Below, one piece after another: positions 11,376-23,560 of a stretch of DNA of 64,000 nt. How positions within the stretch are numbered: position 1 is the stretch's first letter; each line of letters starts with the position of its first letter. Both the position numbers and the translations under genes were made by a program. The stretch is from Nymphaea colorata (taxonomy: Eukaryota; Streptophyta; Magnoliopsida; Nymphaeales; Nymphaeaceae). The notes below the pieces were generated by a model that worked only from the letters and a program-made list of their open reading frames with translations, was not told where the DNA came from and did not search any database. Location of the stretch: assembly GCF_008831285.2 (NCBI RefSeq), contig NC_045145.1, positions 13,390,802 through 13,454,801 on the forward strand, given 5' to 3'.

Positions 11376-14300
11376 TCAATCTTCAGCCATTCCCCTTTTT
11401 GTAAGAGTTGGATCTCTATCGAACATGCGACGTATTTCTTCTCTACATTCTATCAAAGACTTGTCAGGTATTGACGGAGTCAATTCAACAACATCTCCCA
11501 TCTTCAACCTGCGATGGGCATCGCCCACGGGCTGCCCGTTCAGCCTTGGACGGAGCTCCTCCTTAACAGGAACCCCATAAGCCGAGCCGTCCTGCTCGAC
11601 CCTTACCAGTAAATCCATTACCATAGAGTTGGCTGGAAACTCCTGCACAGACATCTGAAGGCCACGCAGGTTAAAACACTGTTTACTTTTACAAATGGAA
11701 AAGCATACACAACCTTGAAAGGAAACGTACCTTATCGTTTTCGAGCACAATCACAAAAATGGGCCCATCTTCATGAGCGTCAAGGGCATCCACACATGGG
11801 CAGTCGTCGGAATGAGAGGGGAAGAGGCACCATGGCCTGATTGAATCACCATTCAGCGAAGAAGCTGGGCCTCGGCTACTTGCCTCGCATTGCCAGGTTA
11901 CTACCCACCTTGCCCATTCCACCATTTGAAGGACAAAAGACGGGTGTTTCCGGCCACCCTCCTTGTACCGCCAGTGAGCAGCGAAGCCAAATTCTGCCTG
12001 AAGGTGCATCTCTCTGGTCCGAATCTGTATCTCCAGGGGCACCATATCTTCTCCCATTACCACCGTGTGCAATGACTGGTATCTGTCAAAGAAAAGAGAC
12101 ACTCAGAGAAAGGCTACGCGAATGTCGAATCAACACAAATCGGTGGTTCCATTCTTATGTATATACCCGTTAAATTTGGGACGTGAAATGTAGTCCTTAA
12201 GCTTCCCAGGCACTTGAGGCCACAACTGATGAACAATGCGGAGAGCAGCAAAACAGTCGCTCTCCTTTTCCACTATCAACCGCAACCCATGAATGTCATG
12301 GATTTCATCAATCCTAAGCTTCTTTCTGCAAGAAAAACATAGTCATCATCAAGAGAGAGAGAGAGAGAGAGAGAGAAGGAGAATAGGTGTTTGTACTTTA
12401 ACATCTTCAAGTGGATGCTGTACAAGCTTTTGTGCCGCCCGGAGAGAACGTGATACGAAACGGCCTCCTTTTCCAATGTGGATCCAAGTCTATCAACAGC
12501 AGAAGCAATTGTTGCTTCTCTGAATGGCTTGGCAAGCTTGGAAGCAAGTTGATCATATTGAACGGGATTAAGATGCTTGAAGCACAGGTTCTCCAACTGC
12601 TCCTTCCATGTGGAGATACCCAGCCGGTTCGCTAACGGAGAGAAGATCTGCAGAGTCTCCTTGGCAAACCTTTGTTGTTTGGAGAAGGGCAGGGCATCCA
12701 ACGTCATCATGTTGTGCAGTCTGTCGGCTAGTTTTACCAAAACCGCCCTGGCGTCTACCATCGCTAGAAACATGGTGTGTAGCCGATCCGCCTCCACGAT
12801 TCTGCTGGCAGTGTTATTGTCCCGAGCAAGCTTGCTCAAGTGGCTTAGCCTTGACACCTGTACACAGAATCTTTCGTTCAGATCCCATGGCGGAAAAGCA
12901 TAAATTTCTGAAAGTTATAAACGGTTCACATATATAGCAGCTGCATTTATGATGTGTTCACATGAGCTTCCTCGCTCGAGATGATGATGACAGATGCAGG
13001 TTACCCAGTCCAATCAATTGAACCGAACCGGAAGACTGCAACCTCTACAGGACGGAAGACGTGGGAGGCAGGCCAAAAGAGACTCCGACGGCTTACGCCA
13101 AACTAGGGGGGCCACTTTGACTAAGCACTGAACCTACCCAAATAAAAGACGTTTCCTGAAGCAAATGGTCCATGTGGGAACAGACGCAAGTGCGTGAAAA
13201 AGATGCTTTCCTATCTAAACCGTGGCCCAAGAAAAAAGGAAAAGTTTGAGTTTTTTTAACAATTTAAATCTTGAATAATAAAGAACAATTTAAACTAAAG
13301 AAAGGAACAATAATGGCAGGCGATCTTTTCTGAATCTCAACAAAAAAACTGCACGTCAGGAAGACGCGGATGCATTTTACAAAGAAAAAGGAGAATAGGA
13401 ACTTGGTCTAGCAATCTAATCAACCGGAATGCTGGTAACGTCCTTCCTTGATGGAAACCGTGGTCTCATCCGTGAGAATGCCTCGGAGTTGGACACCCTA
13501 TTTGGCTGAGTCAGTAGTGGCATTTTTAAGAGTGCAGATGGACTCAACTATTTCGAGACACACCATACTGCCGAATGAAAGACACTCTACTGCAAAACGA
13601 GCAAGGAAGAAGACCACACTTCCTTCACACCTATAGTTCCTCGATTATATGGCTACCAAGGCACGCAAGAAACCGATAGACATCCGTTAAGAGCTAAAAC
13701 TGAAAAGAATGGAACCGATCACTTTCCAAATTAGGAAAATGAAAGGAGCAGGAAATGGAAAAAGAACGCACTGCAGACATTAAAGAAGGAAAATAAGAAA
13801 AAGGATTCGGTTAGTATCAGGTTGACTCACCCCTCGAACCAAATCAGCAACCCCAGCGCCAAATATGCGATAAATGTATTCATAATCTACGAAAGAGTCA
13901 TCCAACGTATCATGCAGCAGCCCCGCTGCCACAACTGTGGAGTTCGCTCCAATCTCCGCCAGCAATAGAGCAGTTTCTACACAGTGCTGTAAATAGGGAT
14001 CGCCGTTTGCCCTCACCTAAACAAAAAATAGGAATCGCATGACAGATCCACCATCAGAAACTTCCATAAGTTCGTGTTCTTGTGCGATTATGCTCAATAT
14101 AGGTTCGAAAAGCAGGAACCCAACTCTTTGTATACTGAGAAATAAGACGACAAACCTGCCCCCTGTGAGCTCTCTCCGCTTCGCAGAATGCCTTCACTAC
14201 AAGCTCCTGGGAGAAAATCTTATGCCTCTTCTGAGCGCCCAATAAGATGTCTCGAGCATACGGCTCCAGACGTTCGCCATAGTATCCAAGACGGCACTTT

Positions 14301-14974
14301 CGTTTGTAACTACGGAACGACTCATCGTCGACGAAGTTGTCGTCCATAGTGAAAGTTAGTTCTTCTTCATCCACCAAATCAGGAGGGGATGGGGAGACAA
14401 GCGACGGTTTCTCGTGCAAATCAGTATCACCAGTCATCGGAAAGCTCGGTGAATCGTAATCGACACAGAATCCCAACGCACTCCGGACGAAGCTATTGAA
14501 TAGCTTGTCTCTCTGAACCCTCAACGGCATCTGCGGATGCGAATCCATGCACCTGTCCCTCGAAGTTCTTACGGGAGGGCTTCTCGATCCCACGCTGCTG
14601 CACGTTACCGGGCCATGGAACACGGAGATGGGACTCTGGTTCCTGCCCTTGAACGATGAACCAAGCGACGAATAAGAGAACGAGCCGCTCAATTCCTCGT
14701 TTCTCTCCGCCATGACTGCCGGGCCACATCCATGCCGCAGCGACCCGAGGTCCTCGTTAGCAAAGCTGGGTCCGTGCTTCACCGCCTGGGAGGAGAACAG
14801 GCAAGAGAGACCCCCAATCATCGGCTTCTGCAGAACGGCCGTCGATGATGTCGAAGACGACGACCTAGAGTTGAGATCGTAGTCCGTTGAAAAGTGGGAA
14901 CTGATGTGGCAGGCATGGGTCGGCGTACAAACGGCATTAGGCGGACTGGAATAGAGAGCAACCGGCACCCCCAT
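11376..14974 (-). CDS. RSH3: Plastid (p)ppGpp synthetase/hydrolase, RelA/SpoT homolog (RSH2/RSH3 type)
   Basis: Six exons on the minus strand: 14974-14156, 14016-13831, 12857-12397, 12325-12167, 12082-11731, 11654-11376. They join in frame to 751 residues, close to RSH2/RSH3 length. The N-terminus ([16 protein letters not shown], then a Ser-rich stretch) looks like a chloroplast transit peptide. The HD hydrolase domain contains GLLHDTLDD (His308, Asp309) and KLADRLHNM. The synthetase domain contains [19 protein letters not shown] and, after a split codon, YQSLHTVV. The C-terminus has the conserved [12 protein letters not shown] region. There are no EF hands, so it is not the Ca-dependent CRSH. 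The enzyme makes and degrades the alarmone ppGpp in plastids. The start is the ATG at 14974. RSH2 versus RSH3 cannot be separated here. A GA microsatellite lies in the intron after exon 3. Confidence 0.95.
12352..12377. repeat. (GA)n microsatellite in RSH intron
   Basis: About 13 GA units are present (plus-strand reading), 20-45 bp from the exon 3 donor of the minus-strand RSH gene; in the transcript it is a CT tract. Confidence 0.9.
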
Positions 14975-17318
14975 GACGGATCAGAGCACCTAATTCTGCC
15001 CCCACGAAGAACCCAAATCCCCAAACCCACCTCCTGCCCACGATCCCTCCTCCTTCTATGCGACGGATGCCCGAATCTGATCCGATCTAGCACGACATCT
15101 ACACCTCTAGAGAGAGAAGAGTCTCTTCTGCAATCCCAAATAACTGAAGCGAAGCCTGCCCAAAGAGGAGAAGAGGATGAAGAGGCTTGCGTGAACCGGT
15201 GAAGATCGAACTGGAGACGCTTCGAGGATCCACAGAAAGGGACAAGCGTGAGAACAGGAGCAAGGTTGGAAAAGGCAGCGGAGATGGGAATCCGCAAACC
15301 CCGCCTTCCTCTCTTCTATTTCTATATTAGTTGGTACTTGGTAGGCATTTGATCTTGGAAACGCCAAGAGGTGGACAAAGGCGAGGAAGCAACCAGGCAA
15401 GGGGAAGACGAAAGAGACAAGGGCGAAGGGGGAGCGGTCAGGCGGCGTTGAGTGGTCAACCCAGGAAAACGGGGAAAAAGCCACCGAATCGAGAACAGGC
15501 TGCTATCTCCTGTTTAGTGTTTAGTGCCGCCGGAATTTTTGAATTTTTATTTATTTTTTAATAATAAAATGTGTATTGTCAAATACCACATTTTGTTTCT
15601 GAAATTATATTGTAAGTTCTTAATCAAAATTCTAATATTGTGATGATTTTATCTTAAAGAGTGGAATTGTGATTCTAAAAATGTATAATTTTTTTTTTTC
15701 ATTTTTATTTAGAAACACATGTCATGATAGTTTTAATTGATCAAGTTTAGAATTTTAAGTTTTATTTGAATGAATATATTACTTTTATTTTTTTGAATGA
15801 AAATTCGAATACAAATTGAAATTGAAATTTTAATTTCTGTTAAAGGTGGAATTTTGTTTTATAAATTCTAAAATCAAAATTCAAATTCCACTACATCAGA
15901 CGTCTCGAGTGAAACTGGTGTCCTGCACTTGCACTAGATGCTACCTTGAGAGGGCAGAAAAGAATAAGGGTATTTGTTATATAGTGAATCCGAAGTCTAT
16001 GGTGATTCAGAATTAATTTAAGGTGGAACCAATTTAAATTGGGGCCTTTTTATCCAACTTTAAATCTATTAATTTTTACATATAACGTGGACTTAAAATC
16101 TACTATGACTAAGAATCTTAGTTTGTTGTTTAAATTAAAAATCTTCCTCCTTCCCTTGGGCCTTTAATCCAAAAGGACCAGCACACCCAAACCGGAGACG
16201 GACGGAACATGGACTTACTAGGACAAGTGGAGAGCCAAGTGGTTGGGCGGAGAGCAGCCAGGCCGGAGGGGAGTGGTGGGGTGTCCCTTTCAAATTGCTT
16301 GCTCGCTTCTTCGTTCGTTTGTCCGTTTCTTTCTTTCTTCTTCCCCCCTTTCCATTTCCATGACCATGGTCTGGTGTGGTAGTATTGCTGTTTTAGCACG
16401 CTTTCCCAACCGACCACGTGCTTTGCCCGGGGATTAGGAGGAGGGCCCACGTTCCGGCGACTCCCAGGTCACCCCGGACCGACCGGCAGCTCGCGTGGCC
16501 TGGCTTCTCTGAACTTAGCGTGGACTAGCACACCGCGATCGCCCACTTTAGCATATTGTATTGTATAGAGAGTATAAAAAGGTCATCAACTTCAATTGTT
16601 GCGGGAGATGAGTTCATTTCCCATGCCACGCCTCTTCAAGCTCGGACGGCACCACCGACAGATAAGAAGCCTCATATATTAATGTAGCTTCGTTTCTTCC
16701 TCTCCCACGGTAGACTTGTATTCTCAACAAGAAGTTGAATACAGAACTATTTGCTTTTGGTACAACAGTTATCTAAATTCAAAAGGCAACATGAGCTCTT
16801 GCTTGCTTTGACATCCATGCACGATCAGAAAACCGTACAAGTACCAACCCCAAATATGATCTTTCCTGCAAACACGGGACATGGTATCTTGAAATCTTCC
16901 TCGTGGGACTGATGGACAGAGTTGGCGTGGAAACGGAAGTTTGGCAGACTCCCAATGGAAGCAAGTAAGTAAATGGACGGTGCATGCAGAAAAGTTGAAA
17001 TACGGATCGAAAAGTCGGGCCTGCGGAGAAAGCTTTTAAGTTTCCCCGATGACAATTGACATATGGCCCCACGGTTCTCGTCCGTCAATCACCCAATTGC
17101 GTGCACCCGCACCTCCCCCATGGCAGCCCGCCATCATCACGCATCGAAGGTTACGTATCCAACTTGAAGAAGGATTTCTTCCCCTCCCCTCCCCTGCCGT
17201 GCGGCCAGTCAAGACCACCTACTGGCTCGTTGCGGCACCCTCCTTCAACTTCAACGGACTCACCACGAACCCCCATTGAATGAGAGTTGGCTTGCTGTGG
17301 TAATGTTATTTCTTCCAG

Positions 17319-17320
<2 letters not shown>

Positions 17321-17348
<28 letters not shown>
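17321..17348. repeat. (TC)n microsatellite
   Basis: About 14 TC units in intergenic DNA. Confidence 0.9.
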
Positions 17349-17351
<3 letters not shown>

Positions 17352-17852
17352 GATGTGCCCCTAATCGAGAGAGAGAATGCGAACACGCATGTTTCAGATG
17401 TTTCCTTCTTTTTCCAGGCAGTCAGTGAAGAAAAGTTCTTCACCATGAGAAGAACATTATGTTTCTCACGGATTGGCACTTGGCATTTGGTTCGGAGCAG
17501 CCGAACTTCGGTTCGGTAGCGTGTCTGTGCGTCGATGCAGTGGATTTAACCGACTCAGTGGTTCAATTTGCGTTCCGACTTATGTCAACAAAGGGAGATC
17601 TAGAGCGAGAAAGAAGGGGAGGGAGCAGTCAGAAGGCGTGTCTGAAGTCTTCGGTACATGTTTTGGATTCGTGGTCACTCATGAGAAGAAGATTCAACCA
17701 ATTACCAACCGCTTGTTAGTCCAGTGCACAACCTTGTCTAAACTGGCTGGAACAAACTGCTTGATTGGTCAACTTCCACCCCTGCAGAAACCTTTCGCCG
17801 GCATACTTTTTCCACTTTTACGGCGACAAATGTGGAACTCCGCTCGATCATA

Positions 17853-18060
17853 GGTACCACCAGCTCCTGCTCAGGTCCAACGAGTGCTTAAAGCAACGAT
17901 ACATAAGAAAAGGGACATGATCACCACTGCGTTCATTATATCCAAGATTAACCTTAGGTACCACCAGCTCCTGCTCAGGTCCAACGAGTGCTTAAAGCAA
18001 CGATACATAAGAAAAGGGACATGATCACCACTGCGTTCATTATATCCAAGATTAACCTTC
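17853..18060. repeat. 104-bp tandem duplication, two essentially identical copies
   Basis: Copy one is 17853-17956 and copy two 17957-18060, both starting GGTACCACCAGCTCCTGC. They differ only at the last base, so the duplication is recent. It is noncoding; the ORF crossing it on the minus strand (17871-18065) merely reads the repeat twice. Confidence 0.95.
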
Positions 18061-18477
18061 ACCACTCAAGATAATGGTTTTCTTTTTCTCAGGGTTGTCT
18101 AATTCGGTCTAGGTTGGGTTACTTAAGGTTCAACAAACCTATTTGCCAATCCCTGAATGCAAATTTCAGTCCTCCCCAAAAGACCTCAAGCCAGAATTGT
18201 TAAACATGAATGTTTCTGCAGAAGAGTAGCCGTACCATCTCGTGCACGTGTGAAACTTTGTTTGTAGGTGCACCGTTCTACCACATTGCAGCAAAGTAGC
18301 AGATTTCCAATAACGAAACGGTTCCCCATAAATCAAAATAGCAATATGAAAGGAGAGGCATCTAGAAAGAATCGTCCCAAGAACCCATTACATGTTCACG
18401 GTACCTGTCAGGCAAACCACAGCACCATGTTGATGGACAAATCAACAAGGGGAAATGATGCAATTACGTACTACTTG

Positions 18478-20361
18478 TTAGAGAGGGAGGATTTGCAACT
18501 TACACAACCGATCCAATGTCTCACAGATCCTCTGGTGTTCTGGGTGTGATTTGGAACCGACGAGAAATTCGTGAACAACACCATTGATACTGATCCAACT
18601 GCAGCCAGCCTCCTTGGCCACCCCGCTCTCCTTCATCCTCCTCCTCAATTCAAGGATCTCATTCCACTGTCCACCCGCCGCATACATGTTAGAGATCATC
18701 ACATAACCCGCGGAGCTCAACGGATTGGAGATCCTAAGAGCTTCAGCAGCATCCATGGCCACATCCAACTGGGAGTGCATGTAGCAAGATCCAAGTAGAG
18801 CCCCCCACGCGTGACAAGTGGGCTCCATAGGCATTCCCTTCATAACCTTCAGCGCTTCCTCTATTCGACCGGCACGCCCCAGTAGATCTACAAGGCACGT
18901 ATAGTGCTGGAGCTTTCGCGGGACATGGTACTCCTCATCCATTGCCGTGAAATATGAAAGCCCCTCCTCAACCATACCCGCATGGGTGCACGCACATAAA
19001 ACTGCTAGCAACGACACGTCGTTGGGGCGCACGCCTGCCGACTGCATTTGGGAAAAGAGCGCTAATGCATCCTTCCCCTGCCCATGGATGGCTCGTCCCA
19101 TTATCATTGCGTTATAGGCAACCGCATCCCGCTTCTTCATCTTCTCGAACGCACTGTACGCCTCATTCAAGCTTCCGCACTTCACGTACATGTCTATCAG
19201 TGCCGTGGCAAGAATGGAATTGGACTCCAGGATCCCTTTTGGTCCAGTCACCAAAATGCACTCATGAACCGACCTTCCCATCTCCAGTGCACCAACTTTG
19301 GCACAAGCTGAGAGGACGGCGACCATGGTAATATGGTTAGGAGTCACGCTCATCCCGCCAAACAATGCTAAAGCCTCTGCAGGGTACCCGCTCTGCAGAT
19401 AGCCCGTAATCATGACGTTCCATGACACTAGAGTTCTCCGATGCATGTTATCAAAAATCCTGCGCGCACCTTCAATATCTGCGCATTTAGCAAACAGGTA
19501 AACTAATGGTGTATCCGTGTGATTGCGGCAGTGAGTTCCAGCAACTTGCAGAAACCTCCTCCTCCACTTATCAGCCCCATCTGACGACAGACTCGAGCAA
19601 GCAGAAAGTACGCTAACCATGGTATCATCGTTTGGCACCACTTCTCGCCCTTCAACCATGCCCAGGAAGAGAGACAGTGCTTCTTCTGAGCGATCCGATT
19701 GAGCATAGGCGGATATCAGCAACGTCCAAGTGGTGACATTTCTGCGACGCATTTCATCGAACATTTGGCGCGCAGCTGCCACGTCACCGCCAGCATAAGC
19801 AGCAAGCAGAGCAGTCTGCACGAAGACGTCCTCCCGAAAAGCCGATTTGAGTACATGGCTATGAATCTGCCCGGTGTACTTGATTGAAGACGCGGCCGAA
19901 AAGGCCTTGAGTAAGAAGACGAAGGTGAAGTCATTAGGAGAGAGTGACCGACGACAGAGGAGTCTATAGAGAGAGAAGCAATGGCCCGCGAGACCCTTCT
20001 GCGAGACGACTCTAATAATGGCATTGAAGGGGAAGACGTTGGGGTGGCGGAGTTGGTGGAAATGGCGGAGGGCAGAGTCGACATCGGCAGACAGGGCGAG
20101 GTGACCGATGAGACGGGTCGCGACGAGGTGGTCCTCGAGGAGGCCGCAGGTGAAGACGCGAGCATGGATCTGCCGAAGTTGGTCCGAAGAGAGACGCCCG
20201 CACTGCAGAAGTAGAGAGAGACGAGTGTGGTGCGCAGCCGGTAAAGCGTCGACGAGGACAGGAGAAGTAGAAGAAGAAATGGAGGAGGACAGACGCAGGA
20301 AGAAGAAAATGGACCAATGATGGAAGCGCGTAGGGCGGGTAGCGCGAGTACTGCAAATCAT
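18478..20361 (-). CDS. Pentatricopeptide repeat protein, PLS subfamily, E class
   Basis: A single exon codes for 627 residues from the ATG at 20361; the open frame extends 11 codons upstream but without another ATG. The N-terminus is Arg/Ser-rich (MICSTRATRPTRF), compatible with mitochondrial or plastid targeting. From about residue 60 a series of 35-residue PLS repeats follows, for example RNVTTWTLLISAYAQSDR, VSWNVMITGYLQSGYPAEAL and VAYNAMIMGRAIHGQG. The C-terminal E/E+ region shows HAWGALLGSC, AGYVMISNMYAAGGQW, AGCSWISINGVVHEF and SHPEHQRI, then a stop. No DYW deaminase domain follows. Such proteins bind organellar RNA and commonly specify C-to-U editing sites, recruiting a DYW deaminase in trans (established knowledge). 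The one repeat starting near DKWRRRFLQVAGTHCRN is degenerate. The target RNA is unknown. Confidence 0.93.
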   Translation of the reverse strand: MICSTRATRPTRFHHWSIFFFLRLSSSISSSTSPVLVDALPAAHHTRLSLLLQCGRLSSDQLRQIHARVFTCGLLEDHLVATRLIGHLALSADVDSALRHFHQLRHPNVFPFNAIIRVVSQKGLAGHCFSLYRLLCRRSLSPNDFTFVFLLKAFSAASSIKYTGQIHSHVLKSAFREDVFVQTALLAAYAGGDVAAARQMFDEMRRRNVTTWTLLISAYAQSDRSEEALSLFLGMVEGREVVPNDDTMVSVLSACSSLSSDGADKWRRRFLQVAGTHCRNHTDTPLVYLFAKCADIEGARRIFDNMHRRTLVSWNVMITGYLQSGYPAEALALFGGMSVTPNHITMVAVLSACAKVGALEMGRSVHECILVTGPKGILESNSILATALIDMYVKCGSLNEAYSAFEKMKKRDAVAYNAMIMGRAIHGQGKDALALFSQMQSAGVRPNDVSLLAVLCACTHAGMVEEGLSYFTAMDEEYHVPRKLQHYTCLVDLLGRAGRIEEALKVMKGMPMEPTCHAWGALLGSCYMHSQLDVAMDAAEALRISNPLSSAGYVMISNMYAAGGQWNEILELRRRMKESGVAKEAGCSWISINGVVHEFLVGSKSHPEHQRICETLDRLCKLQILPL

Positions 20362-20394
20362 GCTACGCGCAAAGTCCCGCGAGCTATGGCCCAA

Positions 20395-21513
20395 GTAGAA
20401 CGTTCAATGCGGGAGTTTTACAACGGCACTTTCACGTCCATCATTTTCTTGTGGAATAGATTCTACCGCTTCCATTTGTGGTTCGTCTGCAACTGCTCAC
20501 ATAACAGTATCAGGTTCAGTTTCAGTGCTGAAATTCAGAAGCCAGGTTCAAATAAATCTCAATAAAGCCTTGAATTCAGTTCGGCTTTCCCTTGTTTCCT
20601 TCTTGCATGGGTAGGCTGGGCAGATCTCTGCTAGATCATGCCAATGAAGGCGCATTCCCAGTATTGCACTCTCTTCCTTTCCTTGAATGCCTTGGACACC
20701 ATAGAGAACAAGGGCAGTTCCCAAACCGCCCAAAGGTACAGAACGTCTTACCATCCTAAGCAGCAGCTTCCCATTCCCATTCGCACAACCAAAATGACAA
20801 TTGCCATATGGATGCTTTAAAATAGTGCGCCATCGTTGCCATTAGAAGCCTGGCACTAAATAAAAACAATTCCTGTCTCCTGTTACAATATTGCATTCGT
20901 CGTCCATTAGAGGAACCCTTCAGCCTTCTTCATATGACGGTCAATCAAATTCTAAACAGGAAGTAATCATTTTCCAAGTAGATCATACAATGCGCCTTGC
21001 AGCAACCTCTAAATAGGTAACCAAATACCCTCGACTAACTCCCGATGAGTGTTCACCCTGAAGAGATGGAAGCAGATTAAATTATATGGACTAGCAAACC
21101 AGGTAAATGCAGATGCAGGGACAAATACGGGTCTAAGCCGCCAATTATATTTGAGCGAAAGCAGCCAAGCGTAAGTGGATTACATCACTTAAGTCAGTTC
21201 CTTTAAGTGGATTAGATCACACAAGATAGTTTTTTGAACTTCTGGAACGAGAATCATCGATTTCAAATAGGGGCACAAGAGAAGGCCTCCACCAACCATC
21301 TTATCCACGGAATCGCCTTATTTAATTATCAAATTTCTACGGTTTCTGTATAAGCCTACAAGTCGCATACACATAATAATAGATGGCCAAGCAATCCATA
21401 GACAATAATGTAGCACAGAGTTCAACACTCCACCCCATTAAGGATTACAATTTCTTGCAAATCGGAGCAAATTCTGATTGCATTCAAACAGCTTCCCCTC
21501 CACTTTCTCAAAT
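20395..21513. other. Intergenic, PPR 5' side to aleurain 3' side
   Basis: This contains the PPR promoter (minus strand) and the 3' UTR of the minus-strand aleurain gene. The ORF 20548-20754 (-) resembles nothing known. No repeat of note. Confidence 0.55.
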
Positions 21514-23522
21514 TTACACGTCAACAATAGGGTAAGAAGCACATGTTGCTATACCTGCACCAAAAAAAATCATCGGGTTAGAAGACAACACAAAATGATC
21601 TGCAGTTGTGTGGATCTGTAGTTGTATGACAACACAAAATGATCTGCAGTTGTGTGGATCTGTAGTTGTATGTGCCTGTGCTTGCGCACATGTCTATGTG
21701 TATGTGTGTGTGTGAGTGAGAGAGAGATAGACTCACCACACATGTTCTTTCCTAATTCCATCTTGAAGTAACCATCAACTCCCCAATCTTTTCCCCAAGA
21801 ATTCTTGATAAGCCAGTATGGAGTTCCATGCTTCTCTCCATAGCCAACAGCTAAAACGGCGTGATTCACATCCTGCGATCGAGGTTGCAAATATTGGTAA
21901 GTAGGGATTGATGCACATATATAACAAAAACATAAGCCACATTAAAGTATTTACAGGCTATATGCTGCTGCACAGGAACAAGTTGCTTGCTAGATTAACA
22001 CACATCAAACAACAGGACTACTGGGAATTTACCATGGGGCTGCTACCACAAGTGGTGCTGGTGTAGACGCCTCCTTTGTAGAATCGGAAACCACTAACCA
22101 CCTCAAATGCAACACTAACAGGGCGAACAACCCCAACTGCATGCTTCAATTCATCTTCCGCACCCTGATAAACCAAATTAAGTTTGAAATAGAATTATTA
22201 ATTCCCATAACCTAACTAGGAAATACGATTCTACATAACTGATAAACGAACTTCATGTTAGAGAATAAACAACGATTCAGGGTCGTGAAAAAAGACTTGA
22301 TTTAGATGCGCTTGTGACGTCCCATGAACATAGAAATAACAGTCAGACAGGGATAGCGAACATATTACCTGAGTAATGTTAACAGAGTTGGCAACCTTTA
22401 CCCCCACATCGTTTGCTGAAAACTTACAGTGGCCATCAACCCCAGTATAAGGATAAGATTCTTCCGTGTCGAGGCCACCGTTGTACTTAATGTACTGGAA
22501 TGCTTGAGAAGGTAGCCCTCCGTGGCAACCAAAGTTATTGAAAGCCTGTGCACAGTCAACAAGCTGCTGTTCTGACAGAGAAACATTCTTCCCTGTGGCT
22601 TGTGCATAAGCTGCTTCAAGAGCTCCTGTAGTGCTGCAATTAATTTATCAATTAAATTAGTCACCACTCGAGCTTCGTTTCTCAAAACGAGGATATATTC
22701 GAGTATAATGATTAAATGGTTACCTAAACGTCCAACAGGAACCACAGTGGCCTTGATTTTTCACGGGGCTGACTATACCACTCTTCCTCCAATCCCTCTG
22801 TAACAAATGGTAAAAGTAATTACTGGAGAAGAGGAAAGCAGAACGGTCCAAGAACTCATTCATAACGAGCCAACATAGTATCCAGTGTCCGCTGGTTCTT
22901 TGTGCATAACAACAAGAAAAATAACCTTAATATGGTGCTAACGATTTAATAGCTATCTTTGTGGGTCAGCGTTCCACTCCTTCAGCGTAAAGTTGTGCAT
23001 AAAGCAGGAGAAGAGACAAATCATTCTTTTGACCTTTTCTCTCTTTCTCAATGGTTTTTATGTTTCATTTTCTTCTTCGACACATAGATACCAAGAATGA
23101 AAAAAAGAAAAGGATATCATGTATACCGATTCAGGGAGTATGGCATCTGTGAGTTTATGAGTGCCTTTGGTGGCAGAACAGTTTTGTGATGCTCCCAAAT
23201 GGCGAGTCTTGAATTCCTCCCAACTCAAATCAGCAAATTCTGCAGGGAACGGAGCTTGAAATTGATTGCATAAGAAGCAGAGATAGGAGAAGGGAAAGCA
23301 AGGAGAAGTCAATTACGGTTGACTTGGAGAGTGTAAGGGAGGCCCTTCTTGTTGGTTGAGTGGATGAGCTCGAAGTTCTCTGTGAAAACAGCAAATCGAT
23401 GGAAGATTTCCTTCGTGGAAGCATACCGTTTTCCGTATCTTCAAAACGCGATTCAAATTCAGTGACAATAGTACTATATAATTCAGAACCTCACCAATCA
23501 CACAATCACAGACATAAAGGGG

Positions 23523-23560
<38 letters not shown>

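Larger units (their letters stand above)
14975..18477. other. Intergenic, RSH to PPR
   Basis: 14975-15300 should be RSH 5' UTR and promoter. 15500-16150 is very AT-rich with no gene. 16150-17850 contains only overlapping opposite-strand ORFs (for example 16130-16450 on -, 17473-17853 on +) with no recognisable domain. A TATAAAAAG at about 16573 has no convincing gene after it. The 104-bp tandem duplication and the TC microsatellite are listed separately. Confidence 0.55.

Noticed and set aside
16573-16690. TATAAAAAG followed by a short ATG ORF
   Set aside because: The ORF is about 24 codons with no homology, and no downstream exon is recognisable.
20362-20394. Longer PPR N-terminus
   Set aside because: The upstream in-frame codon at 20394 is TTG; the first ATG is at 20361.
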